From Paranoxybacillus vitaminiphilus (GTDB lineage: Bacteria; Bacillota; Bacilli; Bacillales; Anoxybacillaceae), in contig NZ_QLMH01000001.1 in assembly GCF_003259935.1 (NCBI RefSeq), positions 346,004 to 410,003 on the forward strand: DNA of 64,000 nucleotides, read 5' to 3'. This document shows, piece by piece, positions 18,524 through 28,240 of this stretch (position 1 is the first letter of the stretch; each line of letters opens with the position of its first letter). The translations under genes were made by a program, and so were the position numbers. Below the pieces are notes generated by a model. It saw only the letters and a list, made by a program, of their open reading frames with translations. It was not told the origin of the DNA and made no database searches.

Positions 18524-20827
18524 ATGGCAAAACGTAAACGACGACAACGAAAAAGCAAGGAGCAGTGGAAGGCAGCGTTTCGCTTAGAGTTAACAGGGCT
18601 TGCTATGTTAGCTGTTTCCGTGATTGCCATGGCGCATCTCGGATTAGTAGGAAAAACGTTTGTCTTTTTCATGCGTTTTTTTATGGGAGAATGGTACATA
18701 CTTGCCTTAATCGGCTTATTCGTTTTATCACTTTATTTAATTTGGAAGAGGACGTGGCCTTCTTTTGCACATCGCTCGTTAATCGGCATATATATTGTTG
18801 TCATGGCAATGTTATTATTAAGCCATCAAACGTTATTTGAGCTTCTGTCGCGGCAAGGAAAATTTGCCGATCCAAGCATTGTGCGAACGACATGGGAGCT
18901 GTTTTGGCTGGAAGTGCGCGGCGAATCTTCTTTTGCTGATTTAGGCGGCGGCATCATCGGTGCTGTTCTTTTTTCGGCAAGCTATTATTTATTTGATGAG
19001 CTTGGAACAAAGTGGATTTCCTTTTTGCTCATTATTGTCGGCGTCGCATTCATCACCGGAAAATCGCTGCATGAAACCGTTGGAAAAGCGATTGGCTTTC
19101 TTTTATCGTTTGTTCAAAGACAATGGAAGGAATTTGTTTCAGATGTAAAACAAATGTTTATAACCCGAAACAAATATAAGTCGAAAAAAGCGAAAAGAGC
19201 GCGTGAAAATGAGGGTTCTACAGAACAAGAAATCGTTCAGAATGAAACGACAATGGATGCAGAGGAGCACGAGGAGTCTCATGCTCCTCCAATCATTTCT
19301 GATTTTAGTACGCATGTTGGAGAAAAGGTTGAAGCGATATCGACGGAAAAGGAAGATAATGAAGAATCTAACACACCAATGACATTTTCAGAGATGGAAA
19401 ATGTGGATTACCAATTGCCGCCGCTTGATTTGTTAAATATGCCAAAACCCGCAAATCAATCAAAGGATCACGAAAACATTTATGCCAATGCCAGAAAGCT
19501 GGAAAAAACGTTTCAAAGCTTTGGGGTAAAAGCAAAGGTAACTCAAGTCCACCTCGGTCCGGCAGTAACAAAATATGAGGTATATCCGGATGCAGGGGTG
19601 AAGGTGAGCAAAATTGTCAGCTTAAGCGATGATTTAGCATTAGCGCTGGCTGCAAAAGATATTCGCATTGAAGCACCGATTCCCGGAAAATCAGCAATTG
19701 GCATTGAGGTGCCGAATGAAGAAATCGCCATGGTATCATTGCGGGAAGTACTGGAAGCAAAAGAAAATAATAAGCCGGATGCAAAATTATTAATTGGATT
19801 AGGCAGGGACATTTCCGGACAAGCGGTGCTTGCAGAGTTAAATAAAATGCCGCATCTGTTAGTAGCAGGTGCGACAGGAAGCGGAAAAAGCGTATGTATC
19901 AATGCGATTATTACAAGCCTCTTAATGCGTACTAAGCCGCATGAAGTGAAAATGATGATGATTGATCCAAAAATGGTGGAGCTAAGCGTATATAACGGAA
20001 TTCCGCATTTGCTTGCCCCTGTAGTGACGGATCCGAAAAAAGCATCGCAGGCGTTAAAGAAAGTCGTCAGCGAAATGGAGCGGAGATATGAGTTGTTTTC
20101 GCATACAGGGACGAGAAACATTGAAGGATATAATGAATATGTGAAACGTTATAATCAAGAATCGGATGTCAAACAGCCGCTCCTTCCATACATCGTTGTT
20201 ATTGTGGACGAGTTGGCGGACTTAATGATGGTCGCTTCATCAGATGTCGAGGATTCGATTACACGTCTAGCACAAATGGCTCGTGCGGCAGGGATTCATT
20301 TAATTATTGCCACGCAAAGACCGTCTGTCGATGTCATTACCGGTGTCATTAAAGCAAACATTCCATCGCGGATCGCCTTTAGCGTATCGTCACAAACCGA
20401 CTCACGGACGATTTTAGATATGGGAGGGGCGGAGAAACTGCTCGGCCGCGGCGATATGCTATTTTTACCAGTCGGAGCTTCCAAGCCGATTCGTGTGCAA
20501 GGTGCATTCGTATCGGACAAAGAAGTAGAAGCAGTTGTTAATTTTGTCATTTCACAGCAAAAGGCGCAGTATCATGAAGAGATGATCCCGACAGAGTCCG
20601 ATGAAGAGACGGCTGACTTTGATGATGAATTATATGACGAAGCCGTTCAGCTTGTTATTGAAATGCAAAGCGCTTCCGTTTCGATGCTGCAGCGCCGTTT
20701 TCGCATCGGGTATAACCGGGCTGCGCGTTTGATTGATGCGATGGAAGCCCGAGGCGTTGTCGGCCCTTATGAAGGAAGTAAACCGCGCGCTGTGTTAATC
20801 CCAAAAGAAAATGCAAAAAGTTCATAA
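18524..20827 (+). CDS. spoIIIE: DNA translocase SpoIIIE (FtsK family)
   Basis: A septal ATP-driven DNA pump that moves the chromosome into the forespore. The 767-residue product has about four membrane segments (20-170), an acidic linker, and the motor: Walker A GATGSGKS at 449-456 and Walker [15 protein letters not shown] gamma winged helix at the C-terminus (about 700-760, [20 protein letters not shown]) reads SRS/KOPS-type sequences. It follows tepA-ylzJ as in B. subtilis and ends at a strong terminator. Confidence 0.97.
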   Translation: MAKRKRRQRKSKEQWKAAFRLELTGLAMLAVSVIAMAHLGLVGKTFVFFMRFFMGEWYILALIGLFVLSLYLIWKRTWPSFAHRSLIGIYIVVMAMLLLSHQTLFELLSRQGKFADPSIVRTTWELFWLEVRGESSFADLGGGIIGAVLFSASYYLFDELGTKWISFLLIIVGVAFITGKSLHETVGKAIGFLLSFVQRQWKEFVSDVKQMFITRNKYKSKKAKRARENEGSTEQEIVQNETTMDAEEHEESHAPPIISDFSTHVGEKVEAISTEKEDNEESNTPMTFSEMENVDYQLPPLDLLNMPKPANQSKDHENIYANARKLEKTFQSFGVKAKVTQVHLGPAVTKYEVYPDAGVKVSKIVSLSDDLALALAAKDIRIEAPIPGKSAIGIEVPNEEIAMVSLREVLEAKENNKPDAKLLIGLGRDISGQAVLAELNKMPHLLVAGATGSGKSVCINAIITSLLMRTKPHEVKMMMIDPKMVELSVYNGIPHLLAPVVTDPKKASQALKKVVSEMERRYELFSHTGTRNIEGYNEYVKRYNQESDVKQPLLPYIVVIVDELADLMMVASSDVEDSITRLAQMARAAGIHLIIATQRPSVDVITGVIKANIPSRIAFSVSSQTDSRTILDMGGAEKLLGRGDMLFLPVGASKPIRVQGAFVSDKEVEAVVNFVISQQKAQYHEEMIPTESDEETADFDDELYDEAVQLVIEMQSASVSMLQRRFRIGYNRAARLIDAMEARGVVGPYEGSKPRAVLIPKENAKSS

Positions 20828-20857
20828 AAGAGGCAGAATGTCTGTCTCTTTTTTTTA
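20826..20857 (+). terminator. spoIIIE intrinsic terminator
   Basis: AAAAGAGGCAGA pairs with TCTGTCTCTTTT around a short loop, then a run of T. Confidence 0.9.
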
Positions 20858-20924
20858 TATATTAGAAATAGAGATTGTGCCATACTATTAAAACCGCTTA
20901 CATTCATTTTATTTTCTACTTTTT

Positions 20925-21015
20925 TCGACAAAATGTCGATTTACTATTTATTTATGACAAAAAAAGTGTTATAGTAATTTCGATTAGACTAAATTGTCTA
21001 ACGTCAGAGGTCTGA
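20925..21015 (+). promoter_or_regulatory. Three inverted repeats upstream of the GntR gene (putative operators)
   Basis: Three perfect inverted repeats are visible: TCGACA-AAA-TGTCGA (20925-20939), TTAGAC-TAAATT-GTCTAA (20984-21001), and TCAGA-GG-TCTGA (21004-21015). The middle one has the dimension expected for a GntR dimer. A GTCTAA half site recurs at 21824-21829 before the lipoprotein gene. Confidence 0.5.
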
Positions 21016-21047
21016 TATCTTGAAAATATCGTTATGGAGGCTTCACA

Positions 21048-21773
21048 ATGTCCATTAAGTCAGACAATCGCCATTTATATTTACAAGTTATTGACCGGCT
21101 TAAACATGATATCGAGACAGGGGTTTACAAAGAAAAAGAAAAGTTACCTTCCGAGTTTGAGCTTTCAAAACAATTGGGCGTCAGCCGGGCGACATTGCAG
21201 GAAGCTCTTCGTGTTTTAGAAGAAGAAAACGTTATCATTCGCCGTCATGGTGTCGGAACGTTCGTTAATTCACGACCAATGTTTACTTCCGGCATTGAAC
21301 AATTGAGCAGTGTAACCGATATGATCAAACAAGCAGGACGCAAACCGGGAACGATTTTTCTTTCCTCTTCCATTCAAGGTCCAACGGAGGAAGATGTACG
21401 GCGCTTCCGCTGCTCAAAAGATGAGGAAATTCTTTTAGTCGAGAGGGTACGGACGGCAGACGGTGAGCCGGTTGTCTACTGTGTGGACAAAATCCCATGT
21501 AAATATTTGCCTCAAGGAATTTCCTATGAGAATGAGTCGTTGTTTGAAAATCTCCATCAGCAAGCGAACAGAGACATTGCGTATGCGGTCGCCCATATCG
21601 AACCGCTCGGCTATCACGAAAAAGTGTCACCGATTTTAGAATGTGAGCCGGAAACAGCCTTGTTAGTCCTGAAACAAATGCACTACGATTATAATGACGA
21701 GCCGATTTTATACTCCATTAACTACTTTAAGTCTGATAAATTTAGCTTTCATGTCTTACGAAAGCGCGTATAA
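21048..21773 (+). CDS. ymfC: GntR/HutC family transcriptional regulator (YmfC-like)
   Basis: The 241-residue product has an N-terminal winged helix (about 8-75; [20 protein letters not shown]) and a C-terminal UTRA effector domain (about 95-235; [19 protein letters not shown]). HutC-type regulators respond to small metabolites. Its position directly upstream of the nucleoside-type ABC transporter suggests it controls that operon. Inverted repeats before its own start suggest autoregulation (inference). Confidence 0.9.
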   Translation: MSIKSDNRHLYLQVIDRLKHDIETGVYKEKEKLPSEFELSKQLGVSRATLQEALRVLEEENVIIRRHGVGTFVNSRPMFTSGIEQLSSVTDMIKQAGRKPGTIFLSSSIQGPTEEDVRRFRCSKDEEILLVERVRTADGEPVVYCVDKIPCKYLPQGISYENESLFENLHQQANRDIAYAVAHIEPLGYHEKVSPILECEPETALLVLKQMHYDYNDEPILYSINYFKSDKFSFHVLRKRV

Positions 21774-21876
21774 AAAATGAGAGTTTTTTAAGGGGGGTGA
21801 CATTCTGTTACATAGAAAGCAGCGTCTAACAAAATAATAATAAAGTCTATCTATAAAAAACTAGGGGGTAAACAGG

Positions 21877-22968
21877 ATGAAGAAAAAACGTTTTGGCGTA
21901 GCTCTTTCAATTATGTTAGCTGCCGGTGCCCTTTTAGGCGGCTGCGGACAAAAAGATGAGAACAACGCTGGCGGAGGCAAGGATACTTTCAGCGTCGCGA
22001 TGGTTACTGACGTCGGCGGTATTGACGACAAATCTTTCAATCAATCTGCATGGGAAGGTTTGCAAAAATTTGGTGAAGAAAATGGCTTGAAAAAAGGAAA
22101 AGGCGGCTATGATTACTTACAATCTCAAAGTGACGCCGATTATGCAACAAACTTAAACAAGCTTGTAAGAAGCGACTTTGACTTAATTTACGGTATTGGT
22201 TTCTTAATGACTGACGCGATTACAAAAATTGCTGAACAAAAACCGGACAATAAATTCGCGATTGTCGACAGCGTAGTTGAAAAGCCAAATGTAGCAAGCA
22301 TTACGTTCAAAGAGCATGAAGGTTCTTTCCTTGTTGGTGTTGTTGCTGGTTTAACAACCAAAACAAATAAAATCGGTTTTGTTGGCGGTATGGAAATTCC
22401 GTTAATTGAGAAATTTGAAAGCGGATTCCGTGCCGGTGTGAAAGCGGTAAATCCAAAGGCAACAGTTGAAGTTCAATATGCAGGTGCGTTTGACCAAGCA
22501 GATAAAGGAAAAGCAATCGCATCAAGCATGTACGCTTCCGGCATTGACGTCATTTACCATGCAGCAGGTGCTACTGGTAACGGTGTATTCTCCGAAGCAA
22601 AAGACTTAAAAACAAAAGATCCAAACCGTGAACTTTGGGTAATTGGTGTTGACAAAGACCAAGCTCCAGAAGGTGTTGTAAAAGCGGGCGGAAAAGAATA
22701 CAACGTGACATTAACATCAATGGTTAAGCGCGTTGATGTAGCGGTTTACGACGTTGCGAAGAAAACAAAAGAAGGTCAATTCCCTGGCGGTAAAGTAATT
22801 GAGTATGGTCTTCCAGAAAATGGTGTAGGTATTGCTCCTACTCAAGACAATATTAAACCAGATGTATTAAAAGCGGTTGACGAATGGAAAGAAAAAATCG
22901 TCAAAGGTGAAGTGAAAGTACCAAAAACTCGCGATGAATACAAAGCGTTCGAAGCAACATTAAAATAA
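21877..22968 (+). CDS. BMP-family lipoprotein, nucleoside ABC transporter substrate-binding protein
   Basis: The 363-residue product is an exported lipoprotein: basic N-terminus, hydrophobic stretch, lipobox LLGGC with the modified Cys23. The mature part is a Bmp/Med periplasmic-binding fold ([20 protein letters not shown] near the start, [14 protein letters not shown] in the second lobe). Relatives such as PnrA and B. subtilis NupN bind purine nucleosides, so a nucleoside substrate is the best guess. Followed by its ATPase and two permeases. Confidence 0.92.
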   Translation: MKKKRFGVALSIMLAAGALLGGCGQKDENNAGGGKDTFSVAMVTDVGGIDDKSFNQSAWEGLQKFGEENGLKKGKGGYDYLQSQSDADYATNLNKLVRSDFDLIYGIGFLMTDAITKIAEQKPDNKFAIVDSVVEKPNVASITFKEHEGSFLVGVVAGLTTKTNKIGFVGGMEIPLIEKFESGFRAGVKAVNPKATVEVQYAGAFDQADKGKAIASSMYASGIDVIYHAAGATGNGVFSEAKDLKTKDPNRELWVIGVDKDQAPEGVVKAGGKEYNVTLTSMVKRVDVAVYDVAKKTKEGQFPGGKVIEYGLPENGVGIAPTQDNIKPDVLKAVDEWKEKIVKGEVKVPKTRDEYKAFEATLK

Positions 22969-22980
22969 TGAAAGCCAACT

Positions 22981-23083
22981 GAGGCTGTCTCATAGGGTCT
23001 GACCTCACGTGCGTTTAACAATATATAGCTCATTTTATATATTGTGTTGTGGGGTCTGACCCTTGGCTTTTGAGACCAGTCTC
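22981..23083 (+). repeat. Dispersed palindromic repeat, long form (copy d)
   Basis: The outer arms GAGGCTGTCTCA and TGAGACCAGTCTC pair with one bulge. The middle arms AGGGTCTGACCTCACG and TGTGGGGTCTGACCCTT pair. The inner arms AACAATATATA and TATATATTGT pair. It sits between the lipoprotein and the ATPase genes of the transporter operon. Confidence 0.8.
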
Positions 23084-23096
23084 GCCATGAAAACCA

Positions 23097-23146
23097 TTAA
23101 ATGAAAAGTTACAAAATACTTTGTAGCTTTTCATTTAATGATTTTA
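23097..23146 (+). terminator. Hairpin between lipoprotein and ATPase genes
   Basis: The segments ATTAAATGAAAAGTTACAAA and TTTGTAGCTTTTCATTTAAT are near-perfect inverted repeats (about 18 pairs). A T-rich run follows. It is likely to attenuate expression of the downstream transporter genes relative to the binding protein. Confidence 0.7.
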
Positions 23147-23174
23147 ACATTCTCATGCAAGGAGTGAATGGTGC

Positions 23175-24704
23175 TTGGAATATGTAATTGAGATGTTGAA
23201 TATTCGCAAAGTATTCGGCAATTTCGTAGCGAACGATAATATTACACTTCAATTGAAAAAAGGGGAAATTCATGCCCTTCTTGGAGAAAACGGTGCCGGT
23301 AAATCGACGTTGATGAACGTCTTATTCGGACTTTACCAACCGGACGGCGGCGAAATTCGCGTTAAGGGACAAACAGTAAAAATCTCCAATCCGAATGTCG
23401 CTAACGATCTTGGTATCGGTATGGTGCATCAACATTTTATGCTTGTTGACACGTTCACGGTCACCGAGAACATCATATTAGGAAGCGAGCCGACAAAGGG
23501 AGGAAAAATTGATATTAAACGTGCAGAACGAGAAGTACGTGAATTATCAGAACGCTATGGATTAGCGGTGGATCCGACGGCAAAAATTGCTGATATCTCT
23601 GTCGGCATGCAGCAGCGCGTCGAAATTTTAAAAACGTTATATCGCGGTGCAGACATTTTAATTTTTGACGAACCAACAGCGGTATTAACACCCCAAGAAA
23701 TTCAAGAGTTGATTCAAATTATGAAAGCGCTCGTAAGAGAAGGAAAATCGATTATTTTAATCACTCATAAGTTAAAAGAAATTATGGAAGTGTGTGACCG
23801 CGTTACCGTTATTCGCCGGGGGAAAGGAATCGGTACGCTCAATGTGGCGGATACAAATCCGAATGAACTTGCGGCATTGATGGTTGGTCGTGAAGTACAT
23901 TTCAAGACAGATAAAAAACCGGCGCAACCTGGTAAAGAAGTGCTCGACATTAAAGATTTAGTTGTCAAAGATGCCCGCGGTGTAACCGTTGTTGACCATT
24001 TGAACTTAACGGTTCGCGCTGGTGAAATCGTCGGCATTGCTGGTGTGGACGGAAACGGTCAATCCGAATTAATTGAAGCGATTACCGGTTTAATAAAAGC
24101 GGAATCCGGCTCCATTAAATTAAATGGAAAAGAAATTCTTAACTTGCCGCCGCGGAAAATTACAGAAGCAGGCGTTGGCCATATCCCGCAAGACCGTCAT
24201 AAACATGGCTTAGTACTTGATTTTCCAATCGGTGAAAATATGGTATTGCAAACCTATTATAAAGAGCCATATTCGAAAAACGGTATTTTAAACTTTAAAA
24301 ATATTTATGATAAAGCCCGTCAGTTAATTAAAGAATTTGACGTGCGTACACCGGACGAATACACAAAAGCGCGTGCTCTTTCCGGCGGTAACCAACAAAA
24401 AGCGATTATCGGCCGCGAAGTCGATCGCAATCCGGATCTCTTGATCGCAGCACAACCGACGCGCGGTCTTGACGTTGGTGCGATTGAGTTTATTCATAAG
24501 CGTCTCATTGAACAACGCGATCAAGGAAAAGCAGTGCTGCTCGTTTCGTTTGAATTAGATGAAATTATGAATGTAAGTGACCGAATCGCCGTCATTTATG
24601 AAGGAAAAATTGTTGCCATTGTGGATCCGAAAGAAACAACAGAGCAAGAGCTTGGCTTATTGATGGCAGGAAGTAAACGTAAGGAAGCAGGTGTTTCTTC
24701 ATGA
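23175..24704 (+). CDS. Nucleoside-type ABC transporter ATP-binding protein
   Basis: The 509-residue product contains two ABC domains in tandem, as in RbsA/NupO proteins. The first has Walker A GENGAGKST (37-45) and Walker B ILIFDEPTAVLT. The second has a degenerate P-loop region (GVDGNGQSELIEA) and the signature LSGGNQQKAIIGRE. It powers the two permeases downstream. The start is TTG after AAGGAG; the stop overlaps the next gene by four bases. Confidence 0.94.
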   Translation: MEYVIEMLNIRKVFGNFVANDNITLQLKKGEIHALLGENGAGKSTLMNVLFGLYQPDGGEIRVKGQTVKISNPNVANDLGIGMVHQHFMLVDTFTVTENIILGSEPTKGGKIDIKRAEREVRELSERYGLAVDPTAKIADISVGMQQRVEILKTLYRGADILIFDEPTAVLTPQEIQELIQIMKALVREGKSIILITHKLKEIMEVCDRVTVIRRGKGIGTLNVADTNPNELAALMVGREVHFKTDKKPAQPGKEVLDIKDLVVKDARGVTVVDHLNLTVRAGEIVGIAGVDGNGQSELIEAITGLIKAESGSIKLNGKEILNLPPRKITEAGVGHIPQDRHKHGLVLDFPIGENMVLQTYYKEPYSKNGILNFKNIYDKARQLIKEFDVRTPDEYTKARALSGGNQQKAIIGREVDRNPDLLIAAQPTRGLDVGAIEFIHKRLIEQRDQGKAVLLVSFELDEIMNVSDRIAVIYEGKIVAIVDPKETTEQELGLLMAGSKRKEAGVSS

Positions 24705-25747
24705 ATTCAGGTCGTTTAACGAATTTTCTTATTCCGCTGTTAGCGGTTTTGCTTGGTGTGATTGCAGGTTCAATTGTGATGGTTATAAGCGGTTATGACC
24801 CGATTGCCGGGTATTCCGCTCTTTTATACGGGGCGTTTGGTGACAGTTATTATATCGGAGAAACGATTCGCCAAATGACACCATACATTCTTTCTGGTTT
24901 AGCCGTCGCGTTTGCCTTCCGTACCGGTCTTTTTAATATCGGTGTAGAAGGACAATTAATTGTCGGCTGGCTTGCTGCTGTATGGGTCGGTGTTGCATTT
25001 GAACTTCCAAAATTTATCCATTTGCCGCTCGCGATTTTAGCAGCTGCTTTAGCAGGAGCGTTATGGGCGCTCATTCCAGGTTTTTTAAAAGCGCGTTTTA
25101 AAGTTCATGAAGTAATTGTCACGATTATGATGAACTACATTGCTTTGCATGTAACAAACGCGATTATTCGCTTTGTTTTATCAGATAAAAGCTATAAATC
25201 AGAAGAAATTCATGAATCAGCATCTTTGCGCTCAGAGTTTTTACAATCGATTACAGACTATTCGACACTTCACTATGGAATCATTATTGCGCTTATTGCT
25301 GCGGTTATTATGTGGTTTTTGCTTGAGAAAACGACAAAAGGATATGAGTTGCGCGCGGTCGGTTTTAACCAGCATGCTTCTCACTATGCCGGCATGAACG
25401 TAAGCAACAACATCGTGCTGGCGATGGTCATTTCCGGAGCGTTTGCCGGAGTAGCGGGCGCGATGGAAGGGCTTGGTACATTTGCCAACATTTCTGTGAA
25501 AGCTGGGTTTACAGGTGTTGGTTTCGATGGTATCGCCGTTGCTTTACTTGGTGGAAACAATGCATTTGGCATCATTTTATCAGCGCTTCTGTTTGGCGCC
25601 TTAAAAGTCGGTGCGCTTGAAATGCCGTCAAGTGCCGGGGTTCCAACAGAACTTGTTGATATTGTTATCGCATTGATTATTTTCTTCGTAGCATCAAGCT
25701 ATCTCATTCGTTTGTTATTAACTCGGGTAAAAAAGGAGGGAAAATAA
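24701..25747 (+). CDS. ABC transporter permease (BPD_transp_2 family, first)
   Basis: The 348-residue product is a multi-spanning membrane protein with about eight to ten hydrophobic segments and the branched-chain/ribose-type permease motif around KARFKVHEVIVTIMMNY and the loop GVGFDGIAVALLGGNN. It pairs with the next gene as the heterodimeric channel of a nucleoside-type importer. It overlaps the ATPase gene by four bases and abuts the next permease. Confidence 0.93.
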   Translation: MNSGRLTNFLIPLLAVLLGVIAGSIVMVISGYDPIAGYSALLYGAFGDSYYIGETIRQMTPYILSGLAVAFAFRTGLFNIGVEGQLIVGWLAAVWVGVAFELPKFIHLPLAILAAALAGALWALIPGFLKARFKVHEVIVTIMMNYIALHVTNAIIRFVLSDKSYKSEEIHESASLRSEFLQSITDYSTLHYGIIIALIAAVIMWFLLEKTTKGYELRAVGFNQHASHYAGMNVSNNIVLAMVISGAFAGVAGAMEGLGTFANISVKAGFTGVGFDGIAVALLGGNNAFGIILSALLFGALKVGALEMPSSAGVPTELVDIVIALIIFFVASSYLIRLLLTRVKKEGK

Positions 25748-26707
25748 GTGGGCGTTTTTGAGATTTTACAAATTATCATCCCTTCAGCGATTTTCTTTGC
25801 AGCGCCACTTATTTTCACTGCTCTTGGCGGTGTATTCAGCGAGCGCTCCGGCGTTGTTAACATTGGTTTGGAAGGTTTAATGGTTATCGGTGCGTTCACT
25901 GGTGTTGTGTTTAACTTAACGTTTGCCGATCAATTCGGAGAGTTAACACCTTGGCTGGCATTACTGGCTGCAATGATTATTGGAGCACTTTTTTCACTGC
26001 TTCATGCGGTCGCGTCGATCTCGTTCCGCGCGGATCAAGTAGTCAGCGGTGTGGCCATTAACTTTTTAGCAATCGGTTTATCTCTCTTTTTAGTAAAGAA
26101 AATATATGGTAAAGGACAAACAGATCAAATTCAAGTTGGATTTGATAAAATTGATATCCCGGTATTAAGCGATATTCCAATTATCGGACCGTTGCTTTTT
26201 GAAAATGGCTATATTCCGTCTTATATTGCTATCGCTTTAGCATTTGTTGTATGGTATATCATCTTTAAAACACCATTCGGGCTTCGTCTTCGCTCTGTCG
26301 GGGAACATCCGATGGCAGCTGATACAATGGGAATTAATGTTGCGATAATGCGTTACATTGCCGTTATGATTAGCGGCGCGTTAGCCGGCATTGGCGGAGC
26401 GGTATACGCGACGATTATTTCCCGCGACTTTAGCCATGCGACGATTTCCGGTCATGGTTTTATGGCGCTGGCAGCAATGATTTTCGGAAAATGGCATCCA
26501 CTAGGGGCAATGGGAGCAGCGTTATTCTTTGGATTTGCCCAAAGTTTAAGCATCGTTGGTCAAACGATTCCGTTCTTAAAAGAAGTGCCAACCGTGTATT
26601 TGCTGATTGCCCCATACGTATTAACGATTTTAGCGTTAACAGGTTTTATTGGCCGTGCCGATGCACCAAAAGCGCTAGGTACTCCGTATATAAAAGGAAA
26701 ACGATAA
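25748..26707 (+). CDS. ABC transporter permease (BPD_transp_2 family, second)
   Basis: The 319-residue product is a second polytopic permease with the conserved GVFSERSGVVNIGLEGLM and SGHGFMALAAMIFGKWHP segments typical of NupQ-like proteins. The GTG start directly follows the stop of the previous gene, with AAGGAGG in its 3' end. A terminator follows at 26723, closing the operon. Confidence 0.93.
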   Translation: MGVFEILQIIIPSAIFFAAPLIFTALGGVFSERSGVVNIGLEGLMVIGAFTGVVFNLTFADQFGELTPWLALLAAMIIGALFSLLHAVASISFRADQVVSGVAINFLAIGLSLFLVKKIYGKGQTDQIQVGFDKIDIPVLSDIPIIGPLLFENGYIPSYIAIALAFVVWYIIFKTPFGLRLRSVGEHPMAADTMGINVAIMRYIAVMISGALAGIGGAVYATIISRDFSHATISGHGFMALAAMIFGKWHPLGAMGAALFFGFAQSLSIVGQTIPFLKEVPTVYLLIAPYVLTILALTGFIGRADAPKALGTPYIKGKR

Positions 26708-26722
26708 AAACGCTATGCAAAC

Positions 26723-26755
26723 AAGAACTCGGTTGGCAAAACCGGGTTCTTTTTT
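26723..26755 (+). terminator. Transporter operon terminator
   Basis: AAGAACTCGGTT pairs with AACCGGGTTCTT, followed by TTTTTT. Confidence 0.9.
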
Positions 26756-26962
26756 ATCGTTTTCGCTCTGCTAATAACCATTACTGTGAACGTATTAACT
26801 TCAATTTGGTTATAAATGAAATGATTTCAGTTTCTAAAAAATTTTCCAGCTCTTATTTGCATTTTCCTTTTCCAAAAAGGTATATTTGTTGTAAGACTAA
26901 AATGGCTAGAAGGGTAAACAATAAGGACAACTGCGATTGTTTATAACAAGGAGGAGGTTCTT

Positions 26963-28240
26963 TTGCTAAAAGAAAAAATAACCGTTGTTAACGGCTTAAA
27001 CGTGCATACGATCCAAACAGATAAATATAAAACAAATACGCTTGTGTTTAAAATGAAAGCTCCGCTTACAAAAGAGACCGTTACACAGCGGGCGCTTTTG
27101 CCATACGTCCTGCAAAGCGGAACGAGAACACATCCAAACGCTACAGCCTTGCGCAGCTATTTAGATGAACTATATGGTGCGACATTAAATGTTGACTTAG
27201 CAAAAAAAGGGGAACAGCATATTATAACGATTCGAGTTGACATTGCAAATGAAAAATTTTTAAAAGATTCAACCCCTCTATTGAACAAAGCGGTCCAATT
27301 GCTCAGCGGCATCATTCTTCAGCCCGCTCTTGAAAACGGTGAATTTGTTGCGAAAATCGTTGAGCAAGAAAAACGTTCTTTAAAGCAGCGCATTAAATCC
27401 GGTTATGATGATAAAATGCATTATGCCAACTTGCGTCTTGTTGAAGAAATGTGCAAAGGGGAGCCGTATGCGCTCCACGTTAATGGGGAGCTGGAAGCTG
27501 TCGAAGCAATGACAACGAAAAATTTGTACGACTATTATCAAAAAGCATTGCAGGAAGATGAAATAGATTTGTATATCATCGGTGATATGGATGAGACAGA
27601 AGTGCTTAATTTGGTGAAGTCCCACTTTCAATTTGAAAATCGTGCCGTATCCCATAGAAAGTTGCCAATGACGAAAAAAACGATTACAAATGTGAATGAA
27701 GTCATTGAAAAACAGGATGTCAAACAAGGGAAATTAAATATCGGCTACCGTACAAACATCACATATGAAGATGAGCAATATTACGCTTTGCAGGTGTTTA
27801 ACGGCATTTTCGGCGGCTTTTCTCATTCCAAACTGTTTATTAACGTGCGTGAAAAGGCAAGCCTTGCCTACTATGCAGCTTCCCGTCTGGAAAGCCATAA
27901 AGGATTATTAATGGTCATGTCGGGAATTGAGCCGAGCAATTATGAAAAAGCAGTCAATATCATTAAAGAACAAATGGAAGCAATGAAAAAAGGCGCATTT
28001 ACCGATGAGGAAATAGCGCAAACGAAAGCGGTGATTCGCAATCAACTTCTCGAAACGCTCGATACGCCAAGGGGGCTTGTTGAAGTGTTATATCATAACG
28101 TCGTCTCCGAAAGAAAACGACCGATTGATGAATGGATTGCCGCAATCGAGAAAGTGACTCGTGAAGAAATTATCGAGGTTGCTAATAAAATCGAGCTTGA
28201 TACGATTTATTTCCTCACAGGAATGGAGGGGGAAAAATAA
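26963..28240 (+). CDS. ymfF: M16 peptidase-like protein without zinc motif (YmfF)
   Basis: The 425-residue product has the two-domain M16 architecture. At the place of the zinc motif it reads RALLPYVLQSGT, with no HxxEH, so it cannot bind zinc in the usual way. M16B enzymes often act as heterodimers of one active and one inactive chain, and the very next gene encodes the HxxEH-containing partner. The start is TTG after GGAGGAGG. Its stop shares one base with the next start codon. Confidence 0.9.
   Translation: MLKEKITVVNGLNVHTIQTDKYKTNTLVFKMKAPLTKETVTQRALLPYVLQSGTRTHPNATALRSYLDELYGATLNVDLAKKGEQHIITIRVDIANEKFLKDSTPLLNKAVQLLSGIILQPALENGEFVAKIVEQEKRSLKQRIKSGYDDKMHYANLRLVEEMCKGEPYALHVNGELEAVEAMTTKNLYDYYQKALQEDEIDLYIIGDMDETEVLNLVKSHFQFENRAVSHRKLPMTKKTITNVNEVIEKQDVKQGKLNIGYRTNITYEDEQYYALQVFNGIFGGFSHSKLFINVREKASLAYYAASRLESHKGLLMVMSGIEPSNYEKAVNIIKEQMEAMKKGAFTDEEIAQTKAVIRNQLLETLDTPRGLVEVLYHNVVSERKRPIDEWIAAIEKVTREEIIEVANKIELDTIYFLTGMEGEK

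Noticed and set aside
19543-20121. 192-codon antisense frame in spoIIIE
   Set aside because: Composition mirrors the sense strand; Ser/Thr/Phe-rich, typical of antisense shadows.
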